A DNA stretch of 64,000 nucleotides from Aestuariimicrobium soli (GCF_051192575.1 NZ_JBPJSQ010000002.1:248001-312000); one strand, 5' to 3'. Counted from the first letter of the stretch, positions 51,297-58,873 are shown. A program made the numbers and translations. Notes: generated by a model not told the origin, from the letters alone.

Positions 51297-52420
51297 CAGC
51301 GAGGCACCTCCTTGCCTGATGGATCCTGTTGCAGCTGCGACAGCGCCGAGATGGCGTCACGCAGGGTGCCGACCTTCACCAACTGCAGGTCGGTCTGCAG
51401 GCCCCCGAGGTCCTTGCAGTTGGCGGCCGGCACCAGGAAGATGTCGGCCTTGGCCTTCTCGGCGCCGGCGATCTTCTCCTGGATGCCGCCGATCGCGCCC
51501 ACGTTCCCGTCGGGGCCGATGCTGCCGGTGCCCGCGACGACCCGACCCGCGAGCACGTCGGCGGGCTGCACCAGGTCGTAGATGCCGAGGGCGAACACCA
51601 GTCCGGCGCTGGGCCCGACGATGCGGTTGTCGAGGTGGTAGACGACCTCGGCGGAGTACTTGTACCCGATGCCGGTGGTGATGCCGACCACCGGAACCGT
51701 GGCATCCTTCGCCGATGCCTGTGTGGTCACGGTCTGGGTCAGCTGCTTGCCGTTGCGCTCCACGGTGAACACCACCTGCTCCCCCACCTTGTGGCGGCGG
51801 ATCCGGTCGCGCACGTCCTCGAGGGTCTGCACGGCCACGGAGTCGACCTTGAGCAGCAGATCGCCGGGCTGCAGCTTGCCGTGGGAGGCACCCGAGAGCG
51901 ACACCCCCTGCACCTGCGGCAGTTCGAGCACCGGCTGGCCGGCGGCCCGCAGGGCGGCGACGACGGCGTCGGCGCGGGAGGTGTCCATCATGGCCACCTC
52001 TTCGGCCTTCACCTGCTCCTCGGACTTGTTCGGCGGGTAGTAGAAGTCGCGGGGCAACACGTCGTGCCGCGGCAACCAGTGGGCCGCCAGGGCCTCGGGC
52101 AACGCGAGCCGAGCGTCGACCCGGGTCACAGACACGGTGGTCATGCGCAGTTGACCGTGCAGAGGCTCGGTGGGCAAGCCCTTGACCTCGATCATCGGGG
52201 TGCCGTCGGCAGTGCGCCCGGCCACGTCGACAGTGCCCCCGGGCGACCACGCCACGTAGGGAACCGGCAGCAGGAACACCAGTACCGCCAACAGCACCAA
52301 CGCCCCGGCGGCGACCATCGCAGTCACCGAGTTGGACGACCAGCCGCCGCGGCTCTGGCGGAGGCGTCGTCCCTCCTGGGCACGCCAACCCGGCAGGGTG
52401 GTCCTCGGCCCGGCGGTCAT
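51293..52420 (-). CDS. PDZ-domain Lon-like (S16) membrane protease
   Basis: The 375-residue protein has an N-terminal transmembrane helix at about 36-54 (AMVAAGALVLLAVLVFLLPV), an extracytoplasmic PDZ domain (about 175-250, ASHGKLQPGDLLLKVDS) and a Lon-type domain with catalytic Ser in RIVGPSAGLVFALG and Lys in GGIQEKIAGAEKA. It has no ATPase. Homologues sit beside UPF0182 in Mycobacterium (Rv3194c). ATG at 52420 follows TAGGGT by 7 nt (leaderless). The 932-residue reading to 54091 is antisense to the next gene and is rejected. Confidence 0.92.
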   Translation of the reverse strand: MTAGPRTTLPGWRAQEGRRLRQSRGGWSSNSVTAMVAAGALVLLAVLVFLLPVPYVAWSPGGTVDVAGRTADGTPMIEVKGLPTEPLHGQLRMTTVSVTRVDARLALPEALAAHWLPRHDVLPRDFYYPPNKSEEQVKAEEVAMMDTSRADAVVAALRAAGQPVLELPQVQGVSLSGASHGKLQPGDLLLKVDSVAVQTLEDVRDRIRRHKVGEQVVFTVERNGKQLTQTVTTQASAKDATVPVVGITTGIGYKYSAEVVYHLDNRIVGPSAGLVFALGIYDLVQPADVLAGRVVAGTGSIGPDGNVGAIGGIQEKIAGAEKAKADIFLVPAANCKDLGGLQTDLQLVKVGTLRDAISALSQLQQDPSGKEVPRC

Positions 52421-52427
52421 GGGCTGA

Positions 52428-52433
52428 ACCCTA
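52428..52433 (-). promoter_or_regulatory. -10 element for leaderless PDZ-Lon protease mRNA
   Basis: TAGGGT on the minus strand ends 7 nt before the ATG at 52420. Confidence 0.55.
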
Positions 52434-52525
52434 CCGTGCCGGGCGAAGGCCGCCGAGCCCTTGGGTCGCGGGGTCGGCTGCGGTTCAATGGAGGTCGACA
52501 GCCGTGCAGTCCCAGGAGGTACCCC

Positions 52526-53938
52526 TTGACCACGAACAACCCCGGCCAGGACGATCCCGACCAGCCCCGGGATCCCTTCGAGGCGCTGTTCGAACAGCTG
52601 GGTCTGTCGGGCCAGGGCGGACAGGTGGACTTCAACGAGCTGGCCTCCCGGCTGCAACAGATGTTCGGTGGCGCCGGTGCCCCCGGGTCGATGCCCGGCT
52701 TCCTGGGCTTCGGCATGCCCGGGCAGGGCTCGGGCTCGTCCGGTGGTGGTGCCCTCGACTGGGCCCAGGTCAAGCAGCTGACCCGCCAACTGTCGGCCCA
52801 GGCCGGCCCCGACCCGACGCCCAGCCTGCACGAGCAGAACGACGTGCGCGCAGCGGCCCGGTTGGCGGAGTTGTGGCTCGACGAGGTGTGCGAGTTCCCC
52901 CAGGTGACCACCACCCCACAGGCGTGGAGCCGGGCCGAATGGATCGAGTCGACGGTGGCCTCCTGGAAGCCGATCGTCGAACCGATCGTGGGCTCGCTGG
53001 GTGAGGCGATGACCGGCCTGCTCACGCAGCAGCAGGCCGATCTGGCCGCCGACGACCCGCTGGCGGGTCTGTCGCAGATGCTCACGCCGATGATGCGGCA
53101 GATGGCTGCGGGCATGTACCAGTTGCAGTTCGCGCAGGCGTTGGCGGCGCTGTCGAAGCGGGTCGTCTCCGGTGCCGAGATCGGGTTCCAGCTGCTCTCC
53201 GAACCCCGGGTCACGATCCTGCCCGACAACATGGGCGAACAGTTCGGCGAGCTGGAGCTCCCTCTGGACGACGTCCGCCTCTACCTGACCCTGCGCGAGT
53301 CCGCCCGTCAGCGCCTCTTCGCGCACGTCGGTTGGCTCGGGCCGCAGCTGCTGGCCTACGTGGAGCACTATGCGTCGGAGACCAAGATCGATCAGTCGGC
53401 CGTCGAGAGCGTCTTCGATGCCGACGAGCTCGACCAGTTGACCCCCGAGCGCATGCAGGAGCTGTCGCAGCAATTGCAGGGCAAGCTTTTCGAGCCCACC
53501 CGCACCCCCGAGCAGATCGAGGTGCTGGGCCGACTCGAGACCCTGTTGGCGCTCACCGAGGGCTGGGTCGACGAACTCGTGGCGAAGGCGGCCAGCCGCT
53601 ACATGCCCAACCATGCGGCCCTCGCCGAGACCTGGCGGCGACGCCGCGGGGCCGGTGGCCCCGCCGAGGAGGTCTTCGCCTCCCTCGTCGGGCTGGAGCT
53701 TCGTCCGCGACGGGTTCGGGACGCCGCCAACCTGTGGGCGGCCGTGACCGAACTGCGTGGTCAGGTCGAGCGCGACCGACTCTGGAGCCACCCCGATCTG
53801 CTGCCGACGGCCGCGGCCCTCGACGACCCCGTCGGGTTCGCCGACCCCGACCAGCAGGAAGCGGGCGAGGGTGACGACATGGACCGTGCATTGGCCCAAC
53901 TCCTGGCCGAGGAGTCGGGTCGCGACGACGAGGTCTGA
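52526..53938 (+). CDS. Zincin-like metallopeptidase family protein (DUF2342)
   Basis: A TTG start is decided by AGGAGGT at 52514-52520, five nt upstream; it gives 470 residues. The N-terminus is Gly/Pro/Asp-rich and disordered (about 1-70). Conserved blocks: WLDEVCEFPQ, RAEWIESTVASWKPIVEPI, PRVTILPDNMGEQ and YLTLRESARQRLFAHVGWL. In homologues I recall the last block as REAAHxRLF; here the His position is Arg, so metal binding or activity may be altered. The family is annotated as zinc-dependent metalloprotease or F420-associated; the true role is unknown. Divergent from the PDZ-Lon gene, as in Mycobacterium. Confidence 0.85.
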   Translation: MTTNNPGQDDPDQPRDPFEALFEQLGLSGQGGQVDFNELASRLQQMFGGAGAPGSMPGFLGFGMPGQGSGSSGGGALDWAQVKQLTRQLSAQAGPDPTPSLHEQNDVRAAARLAELWLDEVCEFPQVTTTPQAWSRAEWIESTVASWKPIVEPIVGSLGEAMTGLLTQQQADLAADDPLAGLSQMLTPMMRQMAAGMYQLQFAQALAALSKRVVSGAEIGFQLLSEPRVTILPDNMGEQFGELELPLDDVRLYLTLRESARQRLFAHVGWLGPQLLAYVEHYASETKIDQSAVESVFDADELDQLTPERMQELSQQLQGKLFEPTRTPEQIEVLGRLETLLALTEGWVDELVAKAASRYMPNHAALAETWRRRRGAGGPAEEVFASLVGLELRPRRVRDAANLWAAVTELRGQVERDRLWSHPDLLPTAAALDDPVGFADPDQQEAGEGDDMDRALAQLLAEESGRDDEV

Positions 53939-53954
53939 GACTCCACTCGAGGGT

Positions 53955-53983
53955 CTCGACCGACCACTTGACGGGCGGTCGAG
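53955..53983 (+). terminator. Hairpin after the DUF2342 gene
   Basis: CTCGACC (53955-53961) pairs with GGTCGAG (53977-53983), extended by one pair inside, 17 nt after the stop. No U-tract, so termination is only probable. Confidence 0.4.
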
Positions 53984-54002
53984 GCTCCCCCTACGGTTTC
54001 TC

Positions 54003-54067
54003 GTGAAGCCCCCGGAGGGCCGATCGCGTGCAGGGGAAGGCAAGCGATCCGGTTCCGGGGGTTTCAC
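54003..54067 (+). promoter_or_regulatory. Two-stem structured element upstream of the DUF5679 gene
   Basis: A 13-bp outer stem (54003-54015 with 54055-54067, one G-T) encloses a second stem, GATCGC (54022-54027) with GCGATC (54044-54049), extended by two more pairs past a bulged C. The 16-nt apical loop is purine-rich. It matches no riboswitch I know. It may be a terminator, a leader RNA or a protein site. Confidence 0.5.
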
Positions 54068-54114
54068 CATGTCACCCACCGGTGGCGCCAACTTTTCGGG
54101 GCGTTCAGGCGTGG

Positions 54115-54146
54115 CTGAGCGTGATTCACGCTCAGTTGGCTACAGT
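54115..54146 (+). promoter_or_regulatory. 21-bp palindrome and -10 element before the DUF5679 gene
   Basis: CTGAGCGTGA-T-TCACGCTCAG (54115-54135) is a perfect palindrome lying where the -35 would be for TACAGT at 54141-54146. RNA would start near 54153, a leader of about 63 nt. The site looks like a repressor or activator operator. Confidence 0.55.
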
Positions 54147-54215
54147 GATGCGGTAGCTACCCGCTCGGAATCACTCCGATCGCCGTGCGGGTGAACCCAT
54201 ACACAAGGAGGAAAA

Positions 54216-54377
54216 GTGGCTGACGAGACCTACAACGGCGAGTTCTACTGCGTGAAGTGCAAGGCCAAGCGGACCGCTGAGGGCAACGTCGTCGTCAACG
54301 ACAAGGGCACCCGCATGGCCAAGGCCAAGTGCCCCGAGTGCGGCACCAACCTGAACCGGATTCTCGGCAAGGCCTGA
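54216..54377 (+). CDS. DUF5679 small zinc-ribbon protein
   Basis: The 53-residue peptide MADETYNGEFYCVKCKAKRT followed by a CPECG knuckle has a C-x2-C...C-x2-C zinc ribbon and many Lys. It matches the DUF5679 family, near-universal in actinobacteria and of unknown function. GTG start behind a perfect AGGAGGA (54207-54213). It has its own promoter region with a palindrome and its own UUCG terminator, so it is monocistronic and probably highly expressed. In Mycobacterium a similar small gene lies in the same region. Confidence 0.9.
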   Translation: MADETYNGEFYCVKCKAKRTAEGNVVVNDKGTRMAKAKCPECGTNLNRILGKA

Positions 54378-54390
54378 GCTCTTCCCACGG

Positions 54391-54425
54391 CAGGGCGGGC
54401 GGTTCCTTCGGGAACCCCCGCCCTG
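54391..54425 (+). terminator. Intrinsic terminator of the DUF5679 gene
   Basis: A 15-bp stem (54391-54406 with 54411-54425, one bulged C) capped by a TTCG tetraloop, 13 nt after the stop, followed by TCTGCGTGT. Very stable. Confidence 0.85.
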
Positions 54426-54470
54426 TCTGCGTGTCCGGGGGCTGCGTGTCCGGGCCCGGTCGCCCGCGGA

Positions 54471-54510
54471 GACAACACTTCAGGGCTGAAGTGTTGTCCG
54501 AGTGTTGTCC
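54471..54510. promoter_or_regulatory. 28-bp palindrome with extra half-site upstream of the ThiF-like gene
   Basis: GACAACACTTCAG (54471-54483) and CTGAAGTGTTGTC (54486-54498) are perfect inverted arms around GG. A third AGTGTTGTCC copy follows at 54501-54510 in the same orientation as the right arm, 12 bp on. The centre lies about 77 bp before the start codon at 54562. This is operator-like and AT-richer than its surroundings. Confidence 0.65.
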
Positions 54511-54561
54511 GGCCACCCCTGGCCCTTCCGCGCACCCCGGTCGTCCCGCTGGGATGAGGGC

Positions 54562-55476
54562 ATGGATCACCTCTCCCCCGTCGTGTTGGCCGGCCACCTC
54601 GTCCGGGAGGTCGACGGCTGGCGTGTGCTCGACGACCTCGGACGAGTCTGGCGGCTCGGGCAGGTCGAACCGGCCGTCGTCCGGGCCCTGCAGCAGTGCA
54701 CCGGCCACCTCAGCCCGGCAGCTCTGGCGGGCGATCTGCCCGACGACGTGCTCGCCACCTTCTGGAACCTGATCGACGACCTCGCCGAGGCCGGGGTGCT
54801 CCGCCCCGTCTCCACGGGCGCCCGGGTGGCCGTCATCGGATCGGGACGACTCGCGCTCGCCACCTGCCTGGCGCTGTGCGCCCTGGGGCCGGCCCGGCTG
54901 GTGCTCACCGATGTCGGGCCACCGGACATGATGCTCTACCCGCGAACGCTCGCCTCGACCGGGGCGGCCGCGTTGCAGCAGGCCCTGCGCGCCGAGGTGG
55001 GAGTCGAACACGACCTGGTCGTCGGCGGGCACTGGATCGACCTGAACCGCGAGCAGGTCGACGTCGCCGTCGTCGCCACCCCCACGGTGCTGCCCGACCG
55101 CGCCATCACCGACCACCTGGTGCGCACCCGCATTCCCCATCTGGTGACCAACCAACACCGGCAGGCCGCACACGTGGGCCCCGTGGTGGTTCCCGGACGA
55201 GGCGCCTGCCTGTGCTGCGATGACATCGTGCGCTCGGCCGCCGATCCGGCGTGGCCGGGGTGCGTGGCCACCTTGTCGCGCACGGCCTCCACCGGCGACC
55301 CGCGCATGCTCGACTGGGCCGCCCAGCAGGCGGCGCTGACGGTCGCGGGCGGGCTCGATCGGGCCGTCCCCGGTCAGCTGTGGTCGGCGTCGGTGACGGG
55401 CGGGATCCGGTCGCGCGACTGGGCGCCGCACCCCGACTGCCCCTGCCGCGTCGACGTCGCCGTCAACGCTGCCTGA
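54562..55476 (+). CDS. ThiF/E1-like adenylyltransferase-fold protein (TOMM leader-binding-protein-like)
   Basis: The 304-residue protein has an N-terminal winged-helix-like region (about 1-90, VVLAGHLVREVDGWRVLDDL and LAGDLPDDVLATFWNLIDDL) and a Rossmann ThiF/E1 fold beginning GARVAVIGSGRLALATCLAL. Zinc-type Cys pairs occur in GACLCCDD and PDCPCR. The family is often annotated as TOMM precursor leader peptide-binding, but there is no YcaO gene nearby and the ATP-site Arg/Asp motif (D-x2-R) is not evident, so catalysis is doubtful. Orthologue position matches Rv3196, between DUF2342 and whiB7. Its 3' end overlaps the convergent LMW-PTP gene by 14 nt. Confidence 0.78.
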   Translation: MDHLSPVVLAGHLVREVDGWRVLDDLGRVWRLGQVEPAVVRALQQCTGHLSPAALAGDLPDDVLATFWNLIDDLAEAGVLRPVSTGARVAVIGSGRLALATCLALCALGPARLVLTDVGPPDMMLYPRTLASTGAAALQQALRAEVGVEHDLVVGGHWIDLNREQVDVAVVATPTVLPDRAITDHLVRTRIPHLVTNQHRQAAHVGPVVVPGRGACLCCDDIVRSAADPAWPGCVATLSRTASTGDPRMLDWAAQQAALTVAGGLDRAVPGQLWSASVTGGIRSRDWAPHPDCPCRVDVAVNAA

Positions 55477-55939
55477 GTCGCTCCAGTTCGGCGAAGATCT
55501 GCGGCATCGCGGCCTCGAGCAGACCCAGCGTCTCGCGGAAGTCGGTCACGTCGCCGTACCACGGGTCGTCCAACGGCGAGCCGGGGGTGGCGCCCGGAAT
55601 GAAGTCGGTGACCAGCCGCACCGACACCTCCCGGTGGCGCTCCGCCAGCGGGGCCATCCGGGCCACGTGGTGCTGCTCGGCTGCGACCACCAGCCGAGCC
55701 GAGCCGAAGATCGCGTCGTCAATCAGGGTGGCCGCCCGGCCGCGGGCCACGTCGTGGCCGGCCTCACGCAGCACCTGCTGGGCCCGCCGGTCCATGGGGC
55801 GACCCTCCTCCTCACGGCTGACGGCCGCGCTGGCCACCACCGCGTCGATGCCGTGGTCGCGCGCCCAGTCCCGCGCCAGCACCTCGGCCATCGGACTGCG
55901 GCAGATGTTGCCCCAACACACGAACACGAGCTCAGCCAT
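55463..55939 (-). CDS. Low-molecular-weight protein tyrosine phosphatase
   Basis: The 158-residue cytosolic phosphatase has the P-loop C-x5-R-S at residues 8-15 (CWGNICRS; Trp9 where Leu or Thr is usual) and general-acid Asp125 in the DPWYG loop. Length is standard. Actinobacterial LMW-PTPs act in envelope polysaccharide or stress signalling and some are secreted; no signal is present here. CAGACT lies 7 nt before the ATG, so it may be leaderless. It lies downstream of whiB7, separated by a terminator. Confidence 0.92.
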   Translation of the reverse strand: MAELVFVCWGNICRSPMAEVLARDWARDHGIDAVVASAAVSREEEGRPMDRRAQQVLREAGHDVARGRAATLIDDAIFGSARLVVAAEQHHVARMAPLAERHREVSVRLVTDFIPGATPGSPLDDPWYGDVTDFRETLGLLEAAMPQIFAELERLRQR

Positions 55940-55976
55940 GGCACCGAGTCTGCCGAGCGGCGGCGCCGGAAAGCAA

Positions 55977-56008
55977 AGAACCTGGCCTTCCGTGGAGGGC
56001 CAGGTTCT
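55977..56008 (-). terminator. Intrinsic terminator of whiB7
   Basis: An 11-bp stem (55977-55987 with 55998-56008) 36 nt after the whiB7 stop; on the minus strand it ends in TTCTTTGCTTTCC, a good U-rich tail. Confidence 0.88.
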
Positions 56009-56044
56009 CTGGGGGGTGGGTGGCGGTGACGGACGAGGTGATCA

Positions 56045-56335
56045 TCAGGCAGCCACGTGCTCGGGCAGCGGATGCTTGCGCGGACGCCCTCGGGGGCGCT
56101 TGCGAGGAATCACGACGCCGTTCTCGAACAGTTCGCCGCCCCACACGCCGTGGGGCTCACGCCGCTCCAGGGCGCCGGCCAGGCACTCGGCGCGCAGCGG
56201 GCAGGGCCCACAGGTTGCCTTGGCCTCTTCGACGGTGGCGGGCACGTCGGAGAAGAACAGTTCGGGGTCGACACGGTGGCAAGGAAGGTCGAAGTCATCG
56301 GCTGCCAGGTCGGGTAGCAGGATGTCGAGGCTCAT
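56045..56335 (-). CDS. whiB7: WhiB7 antibiotic-resistance transcription activator
   Basis: The 96-residue protein binds a 4Fe-4S cluster through Cys19, Cys42, Cys45 and Cys51, has the GVWGG turn at 63-67 and, decisive for WhiB7, a C-terminal AT-hook (KRPRGRPRKHP, RGRP at 82-85) that contacts AT-rich DNA just upstream of -35 elements. WhiB7 partners with the housekeeping sigma factor and switches on ribosome-protection, efflux and rRNA-methylation genes in relatives. Upstream lies a leader with its own WhiB7-type promoter, a 63-codon ORF and an attenuator, pointing to induction by translation stress. Confidence 0.95.
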   Translation of the reverse strand: MSLDILLPDLAADDFDLPCHRVDPELFFSDVPATVEEAKATCGPCPLRAECLAGALERREPHGVWGGELFENGVVIPRKRPRGRPRKHPLPEHVAA

Positions 56336-56386
56336 GAGGTGGTTTCTTCCGGTGTGGTGTGGTCTGGTCTGGGCCGGGAAACACGA

Positions 56387-56419
56387 AGGCCGTGAATCCC
56401 GGGGGCGGGTTCACGGCCT
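56387..56419 (-). promoter_or_regulatory. whiB7 leader attenuator (terminator hairpin)
   Basis: A 10-bp stem (56387-56396 with 56410-56419) plus three inner C-G pairs, followed on the minus strand by TTCGTGTTTCCC. It lies between the leader ORF stop and whiB7, 52 nt before the whiB7 start. A weaker ACCTG/CAGGT hairpin overlaps the leader ORF stop and might act as an alternative fold. Confidence 0.75.
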
Positions 56420-56443
56420 GAGCCTTGTCTGGAGGTACCTGGG

Positions 56444-56635
56444 TCAGCAGGTGGCTCCGCTCAAGCGGCGATCCGCAGGGGTGGGGTCGGCGACAGCCGA
56501 GACGCCGAAATCGGCGCCGAAGGGCTTGCCATAGCGAGTCGAGAGGACGGGGAGGGCGGCACGCGAAACGGTCGGCAGAACGAACACGTTCTCCGTCACC
56601 TCAGTCATGATCGACTCGATCTTGATGTTCCACAT
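56444..56635 (-). CDS. 63-residue upstream ORF in the whiB7 leader
   Basis: An ORF starting MWNIKIESIMTEVTENVFVL and ending RRLSGATC lies inside the whiB7 leader. AGGAGG is 8 nt before the ATG, stronger than the site before whiB7, so it is probably translated. No domain or signal is seen. By analogy with mycobacterial and streptomycete whiB7/wblC leaders, translation of this ORF should sense ribosome stalling by antibiotics and switch the downstream terminator. It is long for a leader peptide, and its C-terminal Cys and conserved-looking core could mean a second function. An upstream ATG at 56704 has no Shine-Dalgarno. Confidence 0.7.
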   Translation of the reverse strand: MWNIKIESIMTEVTENVFVLPTVSRAALPVLSTRYGKPFGADFGVSAVADPTPADRRLSGATC

Positions 56636-56716
56636 CGGCTTGCCCTCCTCTCGATGATCGCTCCACCGTGCGGTGCAGCTTGCTTGTTGGTCCTGGGGTT
56701 CCACGACCTGCCCAGA

Positions 56717-56756
56717 AGACTACCTGCTGGGGCGGGGTCGGTGACAACCCATTTTT
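56717..56756 (-). promoter_or_regulatory. WhiB7-autoregulated promoter of the whiB7 leader
   Basis: On the minus strand CAAAAATGGGTTGTCA is followed by TAGTCT after 19 nt. The A-tract (56751-56756) directly before the GGTTGTCA -35 is the known AT-hook target of WhiB7. RNA would start near 56709, giving a leader of about 375 nt. Confidence 0.7.
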
Positions 56757-56767
56757 GACGAGGACTT

Positions 56768-58873
56768 TCAGTTTTTTTCGCCAGCATGGTCGGCAAGGAT
56801 CGCCAACACCTGCTCGCCGTACCGATCCGCCTTCGTCCGCCCGACCCCGGGCACCCTCAGCAGATCGGCATCGGTGGTGGGCCGGCGCTCGGCCAACGCG
56901 ATCAGGGTGGCGTCGGTGAAGATCACGAAGGCGGGCATCGACGCCTCGTCCGCGACCTGCTTGCGCCACGTGCGCAGCGCCTCGAACACCACCTCGTCGA
57001 CGTCGTTGGCGCAGTCGCCATGGCGCCCGAGTTTGCGTTCCGAGCCGGTGCGCAGTCCTTGGCCGCACACTCGGCAGACATCGCTCTGACTGGTGCCGCG
57101 CCGGCGTCGTCCGCCCTGGGGTTCGAGCCGGGCGGGCGCCGCGACCCGGGGCGCGAGCCCGCCCAGGAATCGTGAGGGTTGCCGGTTCCCGCGTCCCTGG
57201 GTGGCGCTGCGCGACCAGCTGACCCGCAGGTGGAAACGGGCGCGGGTCACTGCCACGTAGAGCAGACGCTGTTCCTCGTCGAGTTGGTCGTCGGTGGTGG
57301 CCAGCACGAACGGGATGCTGCCCTCGTGCACGCCGGTCACCGCGACCGCGTCCCACTCGAGCCCCTTGGCCGAATGGATGGTGGCCAGAGTCACGCCGTG
57401 GGCGACGGGGGCATGCTGCAGGTCGGCCCGCTTCTGCAGTTCCTCGGCCAGCACGCCGAGGGTGACCCCGTCGTACTCGTCGTCGAAGTCCTGGCTGAGG
57501 TCGAGCAGAGCCTTCAGCGACTCCCACCGTTCCCGGGCCGAACCGGCCCCTTCGGGAGCGACGTCGCGCCACCCCAGCCCGGCCAGGATGCCCTGCAGGG
57601 CGCTGAGCCCCGGTTGGTCGGGGCCCTGCGCGGCGTGGGCCATCACCTGCCCGAGGGCCTGACGGATCTCGGGGCGCTCGTAGAACTTCTCGGTGCCCCG
57701 CACGACGTAGGGAACGCCTGCGTCGTCCAGGGCGGCCTCGATGGCGGGCGACTGCGCGCGAATGCGGAACAGGACCGCCATCTCGTCCCAGGCCACCCCG
57801 TCGGCATGCCGGGTGCGCAGCCAGCGGGCCACGTCGCGGGCCTCGTCGGCCTCGGTGGTCGCCCCGGCGATCTCGGGGCGGGGCCCCGGGGGCTGCTGCG
57901 CCACCAGTGTCGCCGGGCCGCTCACCAACCCGGCACCGGCGCGCAGCACGGTGTTGGCCAGCTCGACCACCTGCGGGGTCGACCGGTAGTCGCGCACCAG
58001 GTGCACGACGGCGGCATCGGGATGGGTCGTGGTGAACTCCGTCAGGTAGTGCGGACGAGCCCCCGCGAACGCGTGGATCGACTGGTGGGGGTCACCCACC
58101 ACGCACAGATCGTCGGAATCCCCCAGCCAGGCGTGGAGCACGTTGCGCTGCAACGGAGAGACGTCCTGGAACTCGTCGACGACCAGGTGTCGGTAGCGGC
58201 CGCGCACCTCGTCCGCGATGTCGGGATGGTCACCGAGCAGCGCGACGGTCAGCAGGAGGATGTCGTCGAAGTCGATCAGGTCACGCTCGGTCTTCACCTG
58301 CTCGTAGCTGGTGAGCACCCGCGCGATGGTGGTGGCGTCGAGCCCCGAGATCGACCGGTGCGCCGCGGGGGCGAGCCGTGCGTACTCCCCCGGCGCGACA
58401 TTGGAGACCTTGGCCCAACTGATCTCGCCCGACAGGTCGCGCAGCAGCCCGGTGTCGGTGCGGATCCGCTGCCGACCCGCCGCTTCGGCCACCAAGGGGA
58501 AGGTGGAGCCCGAGACCGGGGGCAGTTCTCGCCGGTGCACCCGCGGCCAGAAGTGCTGCAGTTGCCGCAGCGCCGCGGAGTGGAAGGTGCGCGCCTGCAC
58601 CCCGGCAACACCCAACCGGTCGAGTCGTCCGCGCATCTCACCGGCGGCGCGGGTGGTGAAGGTCACCGCCAGGGTGCGCCGCGGATCCTTCGCCCCGCAG
58701 ACCGCGGCGTGGGCGATGCGGTGGGTGATGGCCCGGGTCTTGCCGGTACCCGCTCCGGCGATCACCGCCATCGGACGATCCAGCACCGAGGCCACCTGCC
58801 GCTGCTCGGGGTCGAGGGCGTCAAGGATGGCGTCGGCGGTCGGATTCACGGCTGTGACTGTAGTCGGGGGCAC
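56768..58873 (-). CDS. uvrD2: ATP-dependent DNA helicase UvrD2
   Basis: Superfamily 1A helicase, 701 residues from the GTG at 58873, chosen because CAGGAG lies 6 nt upstream; the ATG at 58912 adds 13 residues. Motifs: Walker A AGAGTGKT (39-46), VDEFQDVSPLQ, GDPHQSIHAFAGA, DYRSTPQVVELAN and TIHSAKGLEWDAV. Its C-terminus has a four-Cys module (CRVCGQG...HGDC) and an HRDC domain (about 620-695), the mark of mycobacterial UvrD2. It lies upstream of whiB7 on the same strand, as in Mycobacterium, and diverges from recC. Confidence 0.94.
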   Translation of the reverse strand: MPPTTVTAVNPTADAILDALDPEQRQVASVLDRPMAVIAGAGTGKTRAITHRIAHAAVCGAKDPRRTLAVTFTTRAAGEMRGRLDRLGVAGVQARTFHSAALRQLQHFWPRVHRRELPPVSGSTFPLVAEAAGRQRIRTDTGLLRDLSGEISWAKVSNVAPGEYARLAPAAHRSISGLDATTIARVLTSYEQVKTERDLIDFDDILLLTVALLGDHPDIADEVRGRYRHLVVDEFQDVSPLQRNVLHAWLGDSDDLCVVGDPHQSIHAFAGARPHYLTEFTTTHPDAAVVHLVRDYRSTPQVVELANTVLRAGAGLVSGPATLVAQQPPGPRPEIAGATTEADEARDVARWLRTRHADGVAWDEMAVLFRIRAQSPAIEAALDDAGVPYVVRGTEKFYERPEIRQALGQVMAHAAQGPDQPGLSALQGILAGLGWRDVAPEGAGSARERWESLKALLDLSQDFDDEYDGVTLGVLAEELQKRADLQHAPVAHGVTLATIHSAKGLEWDAVAVTGVHEGSIPFVLATTDDQLDEEQRLLYVAVTRARFHLRVSWSRSATQGRGNRQPSRFLGGLAPRVAAPARLEPQGGRRRRGTSQSDVCRVCGQGLRTGSERKLGRHGDCANDVDEVVFEALRTWRKQVADEASMPAFVIFTDATLIALAERRPTTDADLLRVPGVGRTKADRYGEQVLAILADHAGEKN

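Noticed and set aside
51293..54091. A 932-residue protein made by reading the PDZ-Lon frame further upstream
   Set aside because: The extra 557 residues are antisense to the DUF2342 gene and show no domain; TAGGGT 7 nt before the ATG at 52420 and family length support the short form.
54391..54425. The hairpin after the DUF5679 gene as an operator
   Set aside because: TTCG tetraloop, GC-rich stem and position right after a stop codon fit a terminator.
54562..56635. A complete azole-type RiPP cluster
   Set aside because: Only a ThiF-like protein is present; there is no YcaO, dehydrogenase, transporter or typical precursor, so it is reported only as a weak hypothesis.
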